This document shows positions 1 to 7,912 of a DNA stretch of 37,064 nucleotides, in pieces (the stretch's first letter is position 1; the number at the start of each line of letters is the position of its first letter). The stretch covers positions 1-37,064 of the forward strand of contig VGSG01000038.1 of NCBI GenBank assembly GCA_016875095.1. Reading direction: 5' to 3'. A model generated the notes under the pieces. That model was not told where the DNA came from. It did not search any database and was given only the letters and a program-made list of their open reading frames with translations. The DNA is from Deltaproteobacteria bacterium. GTDB taxonomy: Bacteria > Desulfobacterota > Desulfomonilia > Desulfomonilales > Desulfomonilaceae. A program made the translations under genes and the position numbers.

Positions 1-455
1 CTAACAGTAGGAGGCCGTTCATCAAAGGTGACGTCTAGCACCTCATAGCCTTGCGAACGAAAAGTGCTCTTAAGGCACTCCTCGATTCTCGTCTTCACCC
101 TTTCAATCTCGTCATCGCTGAACTCTCCCTCCATAGAGAAATCCAGATCGATAGAGGACCTGAATTCTATTGGGTAAGCTATATCAAGAGCGTTGCCGCC
201 CTTGAGGACGAGGCGGTTCATCAGTTCGTCATCGGAGAACATCGCGATGATTCCGAGCTTCCCGATCTTTCTGAAGAAGCGATCCCTCCTGTCCTCGAGA
301 TCCGTCTCACCGATCTCTCCTCTCGCGATCAGTTTCTTCAGAGTAGCTCTGAGTTGCCCGTGGCTCAGGTGATATTTGTCCATAAGCTCTGCATCATCGA
401 CACCCGCGCGAATATCAGCGACCAACCGTCTGTGATCGAGCCGCTTTCTAGACAT
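1..455 (-). CDS. AbiEii/AbiGii-type nucleotidyltransferase, N-terminal part (runs off left edge)
   Basis: This frame is open from an ATG at 455 to the window edge (151 codons read, C-terminus missing). The start has a GGGAGGGCGG ribosome site just upstream. Residues 84-106 read LKGGNALDIAY, then RSSIDLDF, matching the Gly-Gly plus S-x-D-x-D nucleotidyltransferase signature of the AbiEii family (DUF1814); Asp103 and Asp105 would bind metal. Residues 12-48 (from LVADIRAGVDDAELMDKYHL onward) look like a helix-turn-helix segment of the kind seen in other deltaproteobacterial proteins. Characterised AbiEii proteins are toxins of type IV toxin-antitoxin and phage-abortive systems and normally follow an AbiEi antitoxin gene. 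No AbiEi-like gene lies upstream, between 456 and gyrA. The frame is well supported; the toxin role is inferred from the family. Confidence 0.8.
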   Translation of the reverse strand, partial: MSRKRLDHRRLVADIRAGVDDAELMDKYHLSHGQLRATLKKLIARGEIGETDLEDRRDRFFRKIGKLGIIAMFSDDELMNRLVLKGGNALDIAYPIEFRSSIDLDFSMEGEFSDDEIERVKTRIEECLKSTFRSQGYEVLDVTFDERPPTV

Positions 456-602
456 CTCCGCCCTCCCGATATGTGTGCCAAAATCGGGGCTTTCTCAACC
501 GCTCTCCGGGCACCATAGCAAATCGGACATCAAGAGGTGAATGCTGAAGTGAGTCAATCCTGAAACAGGTCCGATCCGTCTGCCCTCAAGCGTTCCCTGT
601 CC

Positions 603-631
603 TTGAAAACAGGCTGCATCCGAAGTAGAAT
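603..631 (+). promoter_or_regulatory. Predicted sigma-70 promoter for gyrA
   Basis: TTGAAA at 603-608 and TAGAAT at 626-631 are separated by 17 bases, close to the sigma-70 consensus. Transcription would start near 638, about 105 bases before the GTG start of gyrA. Called by eye only. Confidence 0.5.
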
Positions 632-645
632 CCGTGTGTTTTGAG

Positions 646-667
646 GGCGGGAAAACCTATTCCCGCC
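646..667 (+). promoter_or_regulatory. Leader hairpin upstream of gyrA
   Basis: GGCGGGAA and TTCCCGCC form a perfect 8-bp stem around the loop AACCTA. The hairpin begins about 8 bases after the predicted transcription start, so it would sit at the 5' end of the gyrA mRNA. It could stabilise the message or act as an operator in DNA; there is no U-run, so it is not a typical terminator. Confidence 0.45.
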
Positions 668-742
668 GGTTGTCATTTCATACGAGTCGTGTCCATCGCC
701 GCCACAAGAGAGCGGGACGGTCCGGACAGGGAGGAACAAGAC

Positions 743-3220
743 GTGGCCGGCCTTCAGGAGAAGCTGACCGTAGGGATCGAAGAGGAGATTCAGAAGTCAT
801 ACCTGGATTACGCTATGAGCGTCATCGTCGGCAGGGCCCTGCCGGACGTTCGGGACGGTCTCAAGCCGGTGCACCGCCGCATACTTTACGCCATGCACCG
901 AGGAGGCAACTTCTGGAATAGGCCCTTTCGGAAAGCCGCCAGAGTCGTTGGCGATGTGATCGGCCAATATCACCCTCATGGCGATCAGGCCGTGTACGAC
1001 TCGGTCGTGCGAATGGCGCAACCATTTTCCATGCGATACGTGCTGATCGACGGGCAGGGAAACTTCGGTAGCGTTGACGGCGACGCGCCCGCGGCCATGC
1101 GATACACCGAAGTCCGCCAGCATCGTATCTGCCAGTCCTTGCTGGAAGATCTGGACAAGGAGACCGTCGATTTTCAGCCCAACTATGACAATACGCTTCA
1201 AGAGCCGCTGGTTCTGCCGGCCCGCTTTCCTGTGCTCCTCGTGGAAGGCTCGCAGGGGATCGCGGTGGGCATGGCAACCAACATCCCGCCGCACAATCTC
1301 GGCGAAACCATTGACGCGACCATTCACCTGATCCGGAATCCCGGGGCATCGATCGCGGCATTGATGGAGCTTTTGCCCGGGCCGGATTTTCCCACCGCGG
1401 GATTCATTCAAGGTCGGCAGGGCATTATTGACGCGTACACCAAAGGACGTGGCTCAATCAAAATGAGAGCCAAGGCCGAGATAGAAGACGCGGGCAAAGG
1501 CTACCAGCGCATCGTGGTGACCGAGATACCCTATGCGGTGAATAAGGCCAGGGTCGTGGAAGCGGTCGCAGAACTCGTTCGAGAGAAGACCATCACCGGC
1601 ATCAGGGACCTAAGAGACGAATCGGACCGGCACGGCATGAGGGTGGTCTTCGAGCTGAAACGAGATGAGAACCCCGAAGTGATCCTGAACCAGCTCTTCA
1701 GACATACCCAACTCCAGACCACGTTCGGGGTGAACCTTCTCTGCGTGGACCACGGGAGGCCACGGCAGATGGATCTCCGAGAAATGCTTCGGAGATTCAT
1801 TGATTTTCGTCGCGAAGTGGTAACCCGTCGCACGAGGTTCGAGCTGAACCGATCTCGAGAAAGGGCTCATATCCTGGACGGCCTCAAGATCGCGCTCGAT
1901 CATCTTGATGAAGTCATCGCAACCATACGGCGTTCTGACGATCCCCAAAGCGCGCGTCAAGCCCTGATAGCCAACTTTGGGCTCACGGAAGTTCAGGCTC
2001 AGGCTATTCTTGACATGCGCTTGCAGCGGTTGACCGCTCTTGAACAGGACAAGATAATCAAGGAGCTGGCCGAGGTCCAGGCACGCATCGCGGAATTGGA
2101 GGGCATTCTCGCATCGGAACATAAGGTGCTGGACATCATTGTTGCGGAACTCACGGAGGTCAAGGAGCATTTCGGCGATGCTCGTCGGACTGCTATTGTG
2201 GAAGACCAAGGTGAGGTGGTGGATGAGGACCTGATCGCGCACGAGGACATGGTGGTCACTTTTTCCGGCAAAGGGTATGTGAAACGGGTTCCCGCCAACG
2301 TCTACAGCGCCCAAAGGCCGGGAGGCAAAGGAAGGATAGGGACGAGGGTCGGCAGCGAGGACGTGGTCCACCAGATCATCTACGCGTCTACCCATGATCT
2401 GCTCCTTTGCTTTTCCAGCAGAGGCCGAGTCTATTGGATGAAGGTCTACCAGATTCCCGAAGAGAGCCCGTACGGCCGAGGCAAAGCCATCATCAATCTT
2501 CTGAGAATAGAGCCGGGTGAGCGGATCAGGAAGATCCTTCCCACACCGGAGTTGACCGCGGAAGGATACGTGGTGATGGTATCGGCCAAAGGAAAGGTGA
2601 AGAAGACAGCCATAACCGAATTTTCGCGGCCCCGAGCGTCCGGGCTCATCGCGCTCACCATCGATCAGGATGACGAGCTGATTGATGTCGCGTTCACTTC
2701 AGGGGAAAACGATATCCTTCTGGCTACCCGCAGAGGAAAAGCCATCCGCTTTCACGAGAGTGACGTTCGGCCTATGGGGCGCCAGGCGCGCGGCGTGACG
2801 GGGATCAGGATGAAGCCCGAGGATTCCGTGGTGGGTATGGTTCCGGTTTCAGATGAGAAGCTGACCCTGTTGACCATAACGCAGAGCGGATTTGGTAAAC
2901 GCTCCGCTCTGGCCGACTATCCGGTGCACGGCCGGGGGGGACAGGGGGTCATCACTATAAAGAACGCGGCAAAGACCGGCGATGTGGTTGGTATTCAAGT
3001 CGTGGATGACAGCGACCATCTCCTCATAGTGACGTCAGGAGGCCGCATTATCCGCCTCAGAATGGAAGAGATCAGCGTTATCGGCAGGAACACCCTTGGC
3101 AGAACCCTGGTGAGAATGAATGAAGGTGAATACGTGGTAGACGTGGCACGCGCGGAAACGACGGACTTAGGCGACGTCTCGGAATCTGAGTCACCATCCG
3201 ATCAGAAAGAGGACGAATAA
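743..3220 (+). CDS. gyrA: DNA gyrase subunit A
   Basis: Type IIA topoisomerase subunit that breaks and rejoins DNA; with GyrB it introduces negative supercoils in the cytoplasm. The frame stays open upstream, but the GTG at 743 has GGGAGG 8 bases before it and gives 825 aa whose N-terminus aligns with E. coli GyrA, offset by one residue. The catalytic tyrosine is Tyr121 in AAMRYTEVR. The quinolone region reads [10 protein letters not shown], with Gln82 where E. coli has Ser83 and Asp86 conserved. The C-terminal half has the beta-pinwheel repeats and a GyrA box, QRPGGKG, which separates it from ParC. The protein ends in an acidic tail. Archease follows after 8 bases, suggesting cotranscription. 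gyrB is not in the window. Confidence 0.97.
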   Translation: MAGLQEKLTVGIEEEIQKSYLDYAMSVIVGRALPDVRDGLKPVHRRILYAMHRGGNFWNRPFRKAARVVGDVIGQYHPHGDQAVYDSVVRMAQPFSMRYVLIDGQGNFGSVDGDAPAAMRYTEVRQHRICQSLLEDLDKETVDFQPNYDNTLQEPLVLPARFPVLLVEGSQGIAVGMATNIPPHNLGETIDATIHLIRNPGASIAALMELLPGPDFPTAGFIQGRQGIIDAYTKGRGSIKMRAKAEIEDAGKGYQRIVVTEIPYAVNKARVVEAVAELVREKTITGIRDLRDESDRHGMRVVFELKRDENPEVILNQLFRHTQLQTTFGVNLLCVDHGRPRQMDLREMLRRFIDFRREVVTRRTRFELNRSRERAHILDGLKIALDHLDEVIATIRRSDDPQSARQALIANFGLTEVQAQAILDMRLQRLTALEQDKIIKELAEVQARIAELEGILASEHKVLDIIVAELTEVKEHFGDARRTAIVEDQGEVVDEDLIAHEDMVVTFSGKGYVKRVPANVYSAQRPGGKGRIGTRVGSEDVVHQIIYASTHDLLLCFSSRGRVYWMKVYQIPEESPYGRGKAIINLLRIEPGERIRKILPTPELTAEGYVVMVSAKGKVKKTAITEFSRPRASGLIALTIDQDDELIDVAFTSGENDILLATRRGKAIRFHESDVRPMGRQARGVTGIRMKPEDSVVGMVPVSDEKLTLLTITQSGFGKRSALADYPVHGRGGQGVITIKNAAKTGDVVGIQVVDDSDHLLIVTSGGRIIRLRMEEISVIGRNTLGRTLVRMNEGEYVVDVARAETTDLGDVSESESPSDQKEDE

Positions 3221-3228
3221 CCGGCGCC

Positions 3229-3669
3229 ATGACTCTGCATGGGAAAAAAAACGGCCGTGGATGGCGATTCCTGGAACATACCGCGGACATAAGGATCGAG
3301 ATGTGCGGCACGGATCTCAAAGAAGTCTTCGTCAACGCCGCGTTCGCGCTCTCTCATCTGCTTGGCGCAAAATCGGATCTCCCCACGTCGGACAAACTTG
3401 AGGTAGACCTGGAAGCGGACGGGTACGAAGATCTCCTGGTTGAATGGCTCCGCGAACTGCTGTACCGGAATCAGACCAGCGGCTTCTTGGTGGCGGAACC
3501 GCGCATCACGACCCTCACGCCGACGAGAGTAAAGGCCACCCTGCGCGGTCGCCATGTGGATATGGAAGCGGTCGGGCCGGATTTTGAAATTAAAGGCGTC
3601 ACGTACCACGGCCTGTCCATCAGAAAAGACGACAACACCTACACCGCCACGGTGGTGTTCGACATCTAG
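3229..3669 (+). CDS. Archease (RtcB cofactor protein)
   Basis: Small (146 aa) archease-family protein (PF01951). In archaea and humans archease speeds guanylylation of the RNA ligase RtcB and widens its nucleotide use. Family hallmarks visible here are HTAD at residues 17-20, the WLRELLYR helix near 74-81, and IKGVTYHGL near the C-terminus, where conserved acidic and histidine residues form the metal-binding face. It lies 8 bases after gyrA and two genes before rtcB, which supports the functional link although a phosphatase gene and a palindromic repeat lie between. The start has only a weak ribosome site, as expected for a translationally coupled gene. Confidence 0.92.
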   Translation: MTLHGKKNGRGWRFLEHTADIRIEMCGTDLKEVFVNAAFALSHLLGAKSDLPTSDKLEVDLEADGYEDLLVEWLRELLYRNQTSGFLVAEPRITTLTPTRVKATLRGRHVDMEAVGPDFEIKGVTYHGLSIRKDDNTYTATVVFDI

Positions 3670-3721
3670 AACCGCTTCCAAAGGCGAGGAACTTCTTGAG
3701 GAGTAGCCGGCGGGGCCTTTC

Positions 3722-3799
3722 AAATCCCCCCTTGCCCTCCTTTACTAAGGGGGGATTACGCAAGTTCCCCCTTTTCTAAAGGGGGACACAGGGGGATTT
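3722..3799. repeat. Palindromic C-run/G-run intergenic repeat
   Basis: Two nested hairpins. AATCCCCCCTT (3723-3733) pairs perfectly with AAGGGGGGATT (3747-3757). TCCCCCTTT (3766-3774) pairs with AAAGGGGGA (3778-3786). The outer ends, AAATCCCCC and GGGGGATTT, are also complementary. This is the layout of REP-like or MITE-like intergenic palindromes. It separates archease from the PAP2 gene and could attenuate transcription. Confidence 0.75.
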
Positions 3800-3835
3800 C
3801 TCTCGGACCGAACTCGTCTCGGAGCGCCCTATTCC

Positions 3836-4618
3836 ATGATTCGGCCAACTGCTACAGCTCTGATGCTCATACTGTTGGGGTGTCTTCTCATCGCGTTTGT
3901 TCTGGTGCGCTCTTCTGATCAGCGCTATTTCCTGCTCCTCAATGAACTGCACTCCCCGGTGTCGGACCGACTGTGGTTGGCTTTTACCTCCCTCGGCGAC
4001 GGGATGGTGCTTGCTCTGCTCCTGGGCGCGTTCCTCGTGGTCAACCCGCGGGTGAGCGCTCTCGGAGTGTTCCTCATTGTCGTATCGGGCATCGCTGTGC
4101 AGATTGCAAAAGGGAGCATGCCGGCATCGCGGCCCGTGGAGCTGCTCAACTCGGTTCATGTGGTGGGCCCCCTGCTCAGGTCAGGATCTTTTCCCTCAGG
4201 ACACGCAACCTCCGGTATGGTGGCTGCGCTCGTGGTGGTTTACTACTCCGGCTCGCGGCTCGTGTCGGTGAGCGCAATGATCTTTGCGGCGCTGGTGGGT
4301 GTTTCTCGGGTCTTCGTGGGCGCTCACTTTCCGGGAGATGTCTTGGGCGGGATGATTCTGGCTTCGTGCATATTTTTCTTCGTGATTTCGATAATCTGGC
4401 CCCGCTGGGAACGGCATATTCCTGCTCGGCCCAAGATTGAGAAGTCCGGCTTCCGGACCCTGCTCTATCTGGAGTTCTTCGCGGCTTTGTTCGTTTTGTC
4501 CGTGTATGCGCCTTTTTTCTCGGACTTCCCCTTTGTTGCCGGCAGCGTGGGGTTTTTGGTTGCGGCCTTTCTTGCGTACGCATGGTTTCGGACCGGCCAC
4601 GAAGGGTCCGCAACCTGA
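3836..4618 (+). CDS. PAP2-family membrane phosphatase
   Basis: Integral membrane acid phosphatase/haloperoxidase-like protein (260 aa, about six transmembrane segments). The three catalytic motifs are present: KGSMPASRP (92-100, the K-x6-RP motif), PSGH (120-123) and SRVFVGAHFPGD (157-168, the SR-x5-H-x3-D motif), with His123 and His164 as the expected catalytic histidines. Relatives dephosphorylate undecaprenyl pyrophosphate, phosphatidylglycerophosphate or other lipid phosphates at the membrane; the substrate cannot be told from sequence. The C-terminal 60 residues add two hydrophobic segments. It sits between archease and rtcB without an obvious functional link. The ribosome site is weak (GGAGCG about 10 bases upstream). 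Confidence 0.88.
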   Translation: MIRPTATALMLILLGCLLIAFVLVRSSDQRYFLLLNELHSPVSDRLWLAFTSLGDGMVLALLLGAFLVVNPRVSALGVFLIVVSGIAVQIAKGSMPASRPVELLNSVHVVGPLLRSGSFPSGHATSGMVAALVVVYYSGSRLVSVSAMIFAALVGVSRVFVGAHFPGDVLGGMILASCIFFFVISIIWPRWERHIPARPKIEKSGFRTLLYLEFFAALFVLSVYAPFFSDFPFVAGSVGFLVAAFLAYAWFRTGHEGSAT

Positions 4619-4742
4619 AAGACTCTTGCCTTTCCTGCGGCCTGTCTTAGTTTTTGTTTAGAGTTTGTCCGGCTCAGCAGAGCGGAATCCGCAGGGTATG
4701 GCCCGGGGTTCCGCTTTGTCCTTTTCATGGGGAGAATCAGCC

Positions 4743-6194
4743 ATGACCGAGAAGAAACCATACAAACTGCTCAGGATCGATGAGGTTCGGTGGGAAATCC
4801 CAAGGACCGGCAAGATGAGGGTCCCCGGGCTGATCTATACCGATGCGCGAACACTGCCTGACATTGAGAAGGATCAGAGCGCGGACCAGGTCTACAATGT
4901 GGCGCACTTACCGGGAATCGTAGGTCGATCGATCGCGATGCCGGATGTGCATTGGGGCTACGGGTTCCCCATCGGAGGGGTGGCTGCGTTCGACCTTGAT
5001 GAAGGGGTCGTCTCACCCGGTGGCGTGGGATACGATATTAATTGCGGCGTGAGGCTCGTGACCACAGGGTTCCGGAGAGCAGAGGTTCAGCCGCGTATTC
5101 GTGAGCTGATCGATGCGCTCTTTGCCCGAATCCCGTGTGGGGTGGGCTCACGCGGAGGCATCCGGCTTGGTCGGACCGAATTCGATTCGGTGCTCAAACT
5201 GGGCGCTGAATGGGCGGTTCTCCAGGGCATGGGGGAGGATTCCGACCTGGAGAAGATCGAAGATCGCGGCAGCCTCCCCGAAGCCGACCCCTCTACGGTG
5301 AGCCAAAGGGCGTACGAACGAGGAAAAGACCAGCTCGGCACTCTCGGTTCGGGGAACCATTTCCTGGAAATAGGCTTCATCGAGGAGATTTTCGACAAGA
5401 CGGTAGCGCAACAGTGGGGTCTGGAACCGGGCCAAGTAACCGTGATGATTCATACCGGTTCCAGGGGATTCGGGTACCAGGTGTGCGACGAATTCCTTGC
5501 CCGCATGGTGAAGAGTGTTCACCATGAGGGCCTGGAACTCCCCGATAAGCAACTCGCCTGTACCCGCCTCGACAGTGCGCTGGCCCGTGAGTACTTCGGC
5601 GCGATGAACGCGGCCGCAAACTTTGCCTTCGCCAACCGCCAGATCCTGACGCACCTTGTCCGCGTAGCGTGGGAAGAAGCTCTGGGAGTCTCTCCACGAC
5701 AACTCAAGTTCCGGCTCCTCTATGACGTGTGCCACAACATTGCAAAGATCGAAACGCACACCGTCCATGGCAAGAGCAAGAAGGTTTGTGTCCATCGAAA
5801 GGGCGCGACCCGGGCGTTTCCTGCGGGTCATCCGGCTCTGCCGGCTATTTACCGCTCCACAGGTCATCCGGTGCTGATACCGGGGGACATGGGCCGGGCT
5901 TCCTATATTCTGGTTGGGAGATCGGGGGCCATGGACGAGGCCTTCGGGTCCACGTGCCACGGCGCGGGCCGACTCCTCTCCCGACATGAGGCTATAAGGC
6001 GAACGAAGGGCCGGGCCATTGAGAGAGAACTTCAAGACATCGACGTGTACCCGAGATGGACCGGCAGAAAGACGCTCAGAGAAGAGGCGCCCGAAGCCTA
6101 CAAAGATGTGAGCCTCGTGGTGGACGTGGTCCAAAAGGCGGGCCTCGCAGACAAAGTGGCAAGAATCAAACCCATGGGCGTGGTCAAGGGCTAG
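4743..6194 (+). CDS. rtcB: RNA-splicing ligase RtcB
   Basis: GTP- and Mn-dependent ligase joining RNA 2',3'-cyclic phosphate (or 3'-phosphate) ends to 5'-OH ends. The start at 4743 is chosen for GGGGAG 8 bases upstream and gives 483 aa, the usual length. Metal and nucleotide residues are visible: Asp98 and Cys101 in GYDINCG, His206 in GSGNHFLEI, His237 in HTGSRGFG, His331 in CHNIAK, and the guanylylated histidine His406 in STCHGAGR. The protein therefore looks catalytically complete. Archease, its activator, is encoded about 1.1 kb upstream on the same strand. No rtcA or rtcR was seen, unlike the E. coli operon. In bacteria RtcB repairs tRNA or rRNA cut by toxins; a damaged toxin gene lies just downstream, but that may be coincidence. 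Confidence 0.96.
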   Translation: MTEKKPYKLLRIDEVRWEIPRTGKMRVPGLIYTDARTLPDIEKDQSADQVYNVAHLPGIVGRSIAMPDVHWGYGFPIGGVAAFDLDEGVVSPGGVGYDINCGVRLVTTGFRRAEVQPRIRELIDALFARIPCGVGSRGGIRLGRTEFDSVLKLGAEWAVLQGMGEDSDLEKIEDRGSLPEADPSTVSQRAYERGKDQLGTLGSGNHFLEIGFIEEIFDKTVAQQWGLEPGQVTVMIHTGSRGFGYQVCDEFLARMVKSVHHEGLELPDKQLACTRLDSALAREYFGAMNAAANFAFANRQILTHLVRVAWEEALGVSPRQLKFRLLYDVCHNIAKIETHTVHGKSKKVCVHRKGATRAFPAGHPALPAIYRSTGHPVLIPGDMGRASYILVGRSGAMDEAFGSTCHGAGRLLSRHEAIRRTKGRAIERELQDIDVYPRWTGRKTLREEAPEAYKDVSLVVDVVQKAGLADKVARIKPMGVVKG

Positions 6195-6252
6195 AGTACA
6201 ATAGTTTAAGGAATTATCTGGCGGGCTTGCAAAATAACATGGACAACGTACA

Positions 6253-6591
6253 TTATACAGCAACTCCATTGGATTCAGGCGCGTTTTCCGGCACGAAACG
6301 AACCTCGACTCTCTTGTGAAGGACAGCGGCTATCCTTGACGCCATCAAAAGAAAGTCTGCTTCGTAATCTGCTTGTTCGATATCCTCTATGACCGATGGC
6401 GTCGTGCCGGCGAGATCGGCGAGCTGTTCATGGCTTAGACCGGCTTGACTACGAAGGTTATAGACCGCTTGGGCGATGTCGGCCTTGACACGTTCTTCTT
6501 CGTATAGAGCAATTTCTTTTGGGTCATTACCGATGTATCTATCATAGGCCCATTGGAAAGCGTCAGAACTGAGTTTCTTCTCCTCTTCCAT
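6253..6591 (-). CDS. HigA-like antitoxin, XRE-family HTH protein
   Basis: Small cytoplasmic DNA-binding protein (112 aa from the ATG at 6591). Its middle carries a helix-turn-helix of the XRE/Cro type: LRSQAGLSHEQLADLAGTTP followed by a recognition helix (VIEDIEQADYE). The gene order toxin then antitoxin, with the toxin stop codon one base from this ATG, is that of HigBA-type type II systems, in which the antitoxin binds the toxin and represses the operon. GGGGAG, inside the end of the toxin frame, is a good ribosome site. An ATG 18 bases upstream would overlap the toxin and is less likely. The antitoxin frame is intact although the toxin is not. Confidence 0.85.
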   Translation of the reverse strand: MEEEKKLSSDAFQWAYDRYIGNDPKEIALYEEERVKADIAQAVYNLRSQAGLSHEQLADLAGTTPSVIEDIEQADYEADFLLMASRIAAVLHKRVEVRFVPENAPESNGVAV

Positions 6592-6592
6592 T

Positions 6593-6967
6593 TTAGGGCT
6601 CCCCTTCAAAAGTGTGTAGGGCGGGATCGCTCTCGAACTCGGCTTTCCTTTCTATAGCCCTGTCAATTTCCTTTGGAGGCGCCTTGTGAATTTTCTTGAT
6701 CAGGCCGTGAGAAATCACTACAGCGCGGCGCTCATGAAAGAAATAGAGGATTCGGTAGTTGACGTTTCCACTCTTAACCCTTAGTTCATAAATATCGTCC
6801 CTCAGATAGGCAGCAAGAGGCCTATTCAGTTCATGTCCCTGATTTCTCAAGCGTTCGATACGTTCCTAGCACTTGCGCCGGCCCTTTGCCTTCAAATTCT
6901 CCAGCCAGTCTTTCATGGGAATATTGCCGTCGGCTCTCTTGAAAAATATGACCTGGACTTGCGGCAA
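6593..6967 (-). pseudogene. HigB-like (RelE/Gp49 family) toxin gene with an in-frame amber codon
   Basis: From a TTG at 6967 (after GAGGGTGAAC) the frame reads through FFKRADGNIPMKDWLENLKA (residues 8-27) to a TAG at 6868-6866, then continues in the same frame with ERIERL, GHELNRPLAAYL, IYELRVKSG and NYRILYFF, all hallmarks of phage Gp49/HigB-type ribosome-dependent mRNA interferases (PF05973). Without the TAG the product would be about 124 aa, the normal family length. The part after the stop could restart only at the TTG at 6850, giving an 85-aa protein without the N-terminal strand and helices. Likely inactivated by a nonsense mutation; a sequencing error or stop readthrough is possible. 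The antitoxin downstream is intact. Confidence 0.75.
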
Positions 6968-7038
6968 CAGTTCACCCTCAGCAAGCCTTTATCAAGGAAT
7001 TCGACGAAAAGGTCAAGAGACACTTCCCGGAATGAGCC

Positions 7039-7707
7039 ATGATGGCCATTCAGATTGCGGGTTTCGCTTACTTGGGTTACCATCTGAAGCAAATACACCA
7101 AGCTATCGAGGCATTGGGCAAGGACATCAAAAGAATTCTGGACCATGTGGAAATCATTAGGGAGGAAGTGTATCTACAACCACTTAGCCGGGTGCGTCAT
7201 GGAATCGAACATCTCCACGATGCGGCGCACCGACTCCCACTTCTTGATGAAGCGCGAAATTCCTTTCGAGAAGCGAGAGGCGAAATCAACTGGTTTTTTC
7301 AGCGTCAAGAGCCGACGGCGTTGGTGGAGTTCATGCCTCAAACAGAACAGATGCTGCAGGGCCTCTGTGTGTCGTTTGCCGGGGAGTACGTTTGTCTGAA
7401 CAGGCAGCGAGCCGAATTCGTCGAAATGGAGCACGCTTGTAGCCGCTATGCAAGCATCATCTCGGAAACCCAAGAGAAGTTATCTAATTCGCCCCCTATA
7501 AGCAAGATCGCGCCCAGCAGTCGGTACCTTGAGAATTACCGGAGCCTGCGTCCCCTCAAGCAGGAGTTCGCCGAGATTCAGAAAAAACTCCTTACTGAAA
7601 AGGAACTTATCCGAGCACTGGACGCGATCGGACGCAACCATGTGGCGGCCGAGATCGAAAACTTGCCTCCCGAAGGAGGTAGAGCGGTGATAGTGGTTTA
7701 TCCCTGA
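7039..7707 (+). CDS. Hypothetical protein, helical, orphan
   Basis: I do not recognise a named family. The 222-aa product starts at tandem ATG codons (7039 and 7042) after a weak GGAA site. It opens with a short hydrophobic stretch (IQIAGFAYLGYHL) followed by a helical, probably coiled segment (LKQIHQAIEALGKDIKRIL), then a mixed helical body and an Arg/Val-rich end. The opening looks as if a longer hydrophobic N-terminus could have been lost. It runs divergently from the toxin-antitoxin pair, has lower GC than its surroundings, and ends just before a strong hairpin. Probably an accessory gene of the same small island; function unknown. Confidence 0.65.
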   Translation: MMAIQIAGFAYLGYHLKQIHQAIEALGKDIKRILDHVEIIREEVYLQPLSRVRHGIEHLHDAAHRLPLLDEARNSFREARGEINWFFQRQEPTALVEFMPQTEQMLQGLCVSFAGEYVCLNRQRAEFVEMEHACSRYASIISETQEKLSNSPPISKIAPSSRYLENYRSLRPLKQEFAEIQKKLLTEKELIRALDAIGRNHVAAEIENLPPEGGRAVIVVYP

Positions 7708-7743
7708 ATTGCACTGCTAATTCCGATCGCGTGCAACGAAATT

Positions 7744-7784
7744 AGACGGGGGAAAGCCATTTGCAAGAAGGCTTCTCCCCGTCT
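7744..7784 (+). terminator. Rho-independent-like terminator after the 7039-7707 gene
   Basis: AGACGGGG (7744-7751) pairs with CCCCGTCT (7777-7784), with an inner AGCC/GGCT stem. The following bases, TACTTCTTT, give a partial U-tract. It lies about 40 bases after the stop codon and may also serve the minus-strand gene. Confidence 0.5.
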
Positions 7785-7912
7785 TACTTCTTTGACCGCG
7801 TTTTTGGAATTACTGGAGGGCAGCGTCGATCATGTCGCCGATCCGATCATTTTTGAAGTAGCGGACTTGTTCCGCCCCCGCTAACCCATCAATGATCGGA
7901 AATGCGCAAGCG

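Noticed and set aside
51-518. Plus-strand open frame of 155 codons at the left edge
   Set aside because: It lies antisense to the nucleotidyltransferase frame (455-1, minus), which has a ribosome site and family motifs; the plus-strand translation has none.
797-1411. Minus-strand frame inside gyrA (204 aa)
   Set aside because: Antisense shadow of the topoisomerase coding sequence with no family sequence of its own.
1610-2395. Minus-strand frame inside gyrA (261 aa)
   Set aside because: Antisense shadow; long frames of this kind are expected in GC-rich coding DNA.
3776-4159. Minus-strand frame over the palindromic repeat and the PAP2 gene
   Set aside because: Antisense to PAP2 and begins in the repeat; no protein family sequence.
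5148-6269. Long minus-strand frame of 373 aa across rtcB
   Set aside because: Antisense to a complete RtcB with all active-site residues; the translation has no domain.
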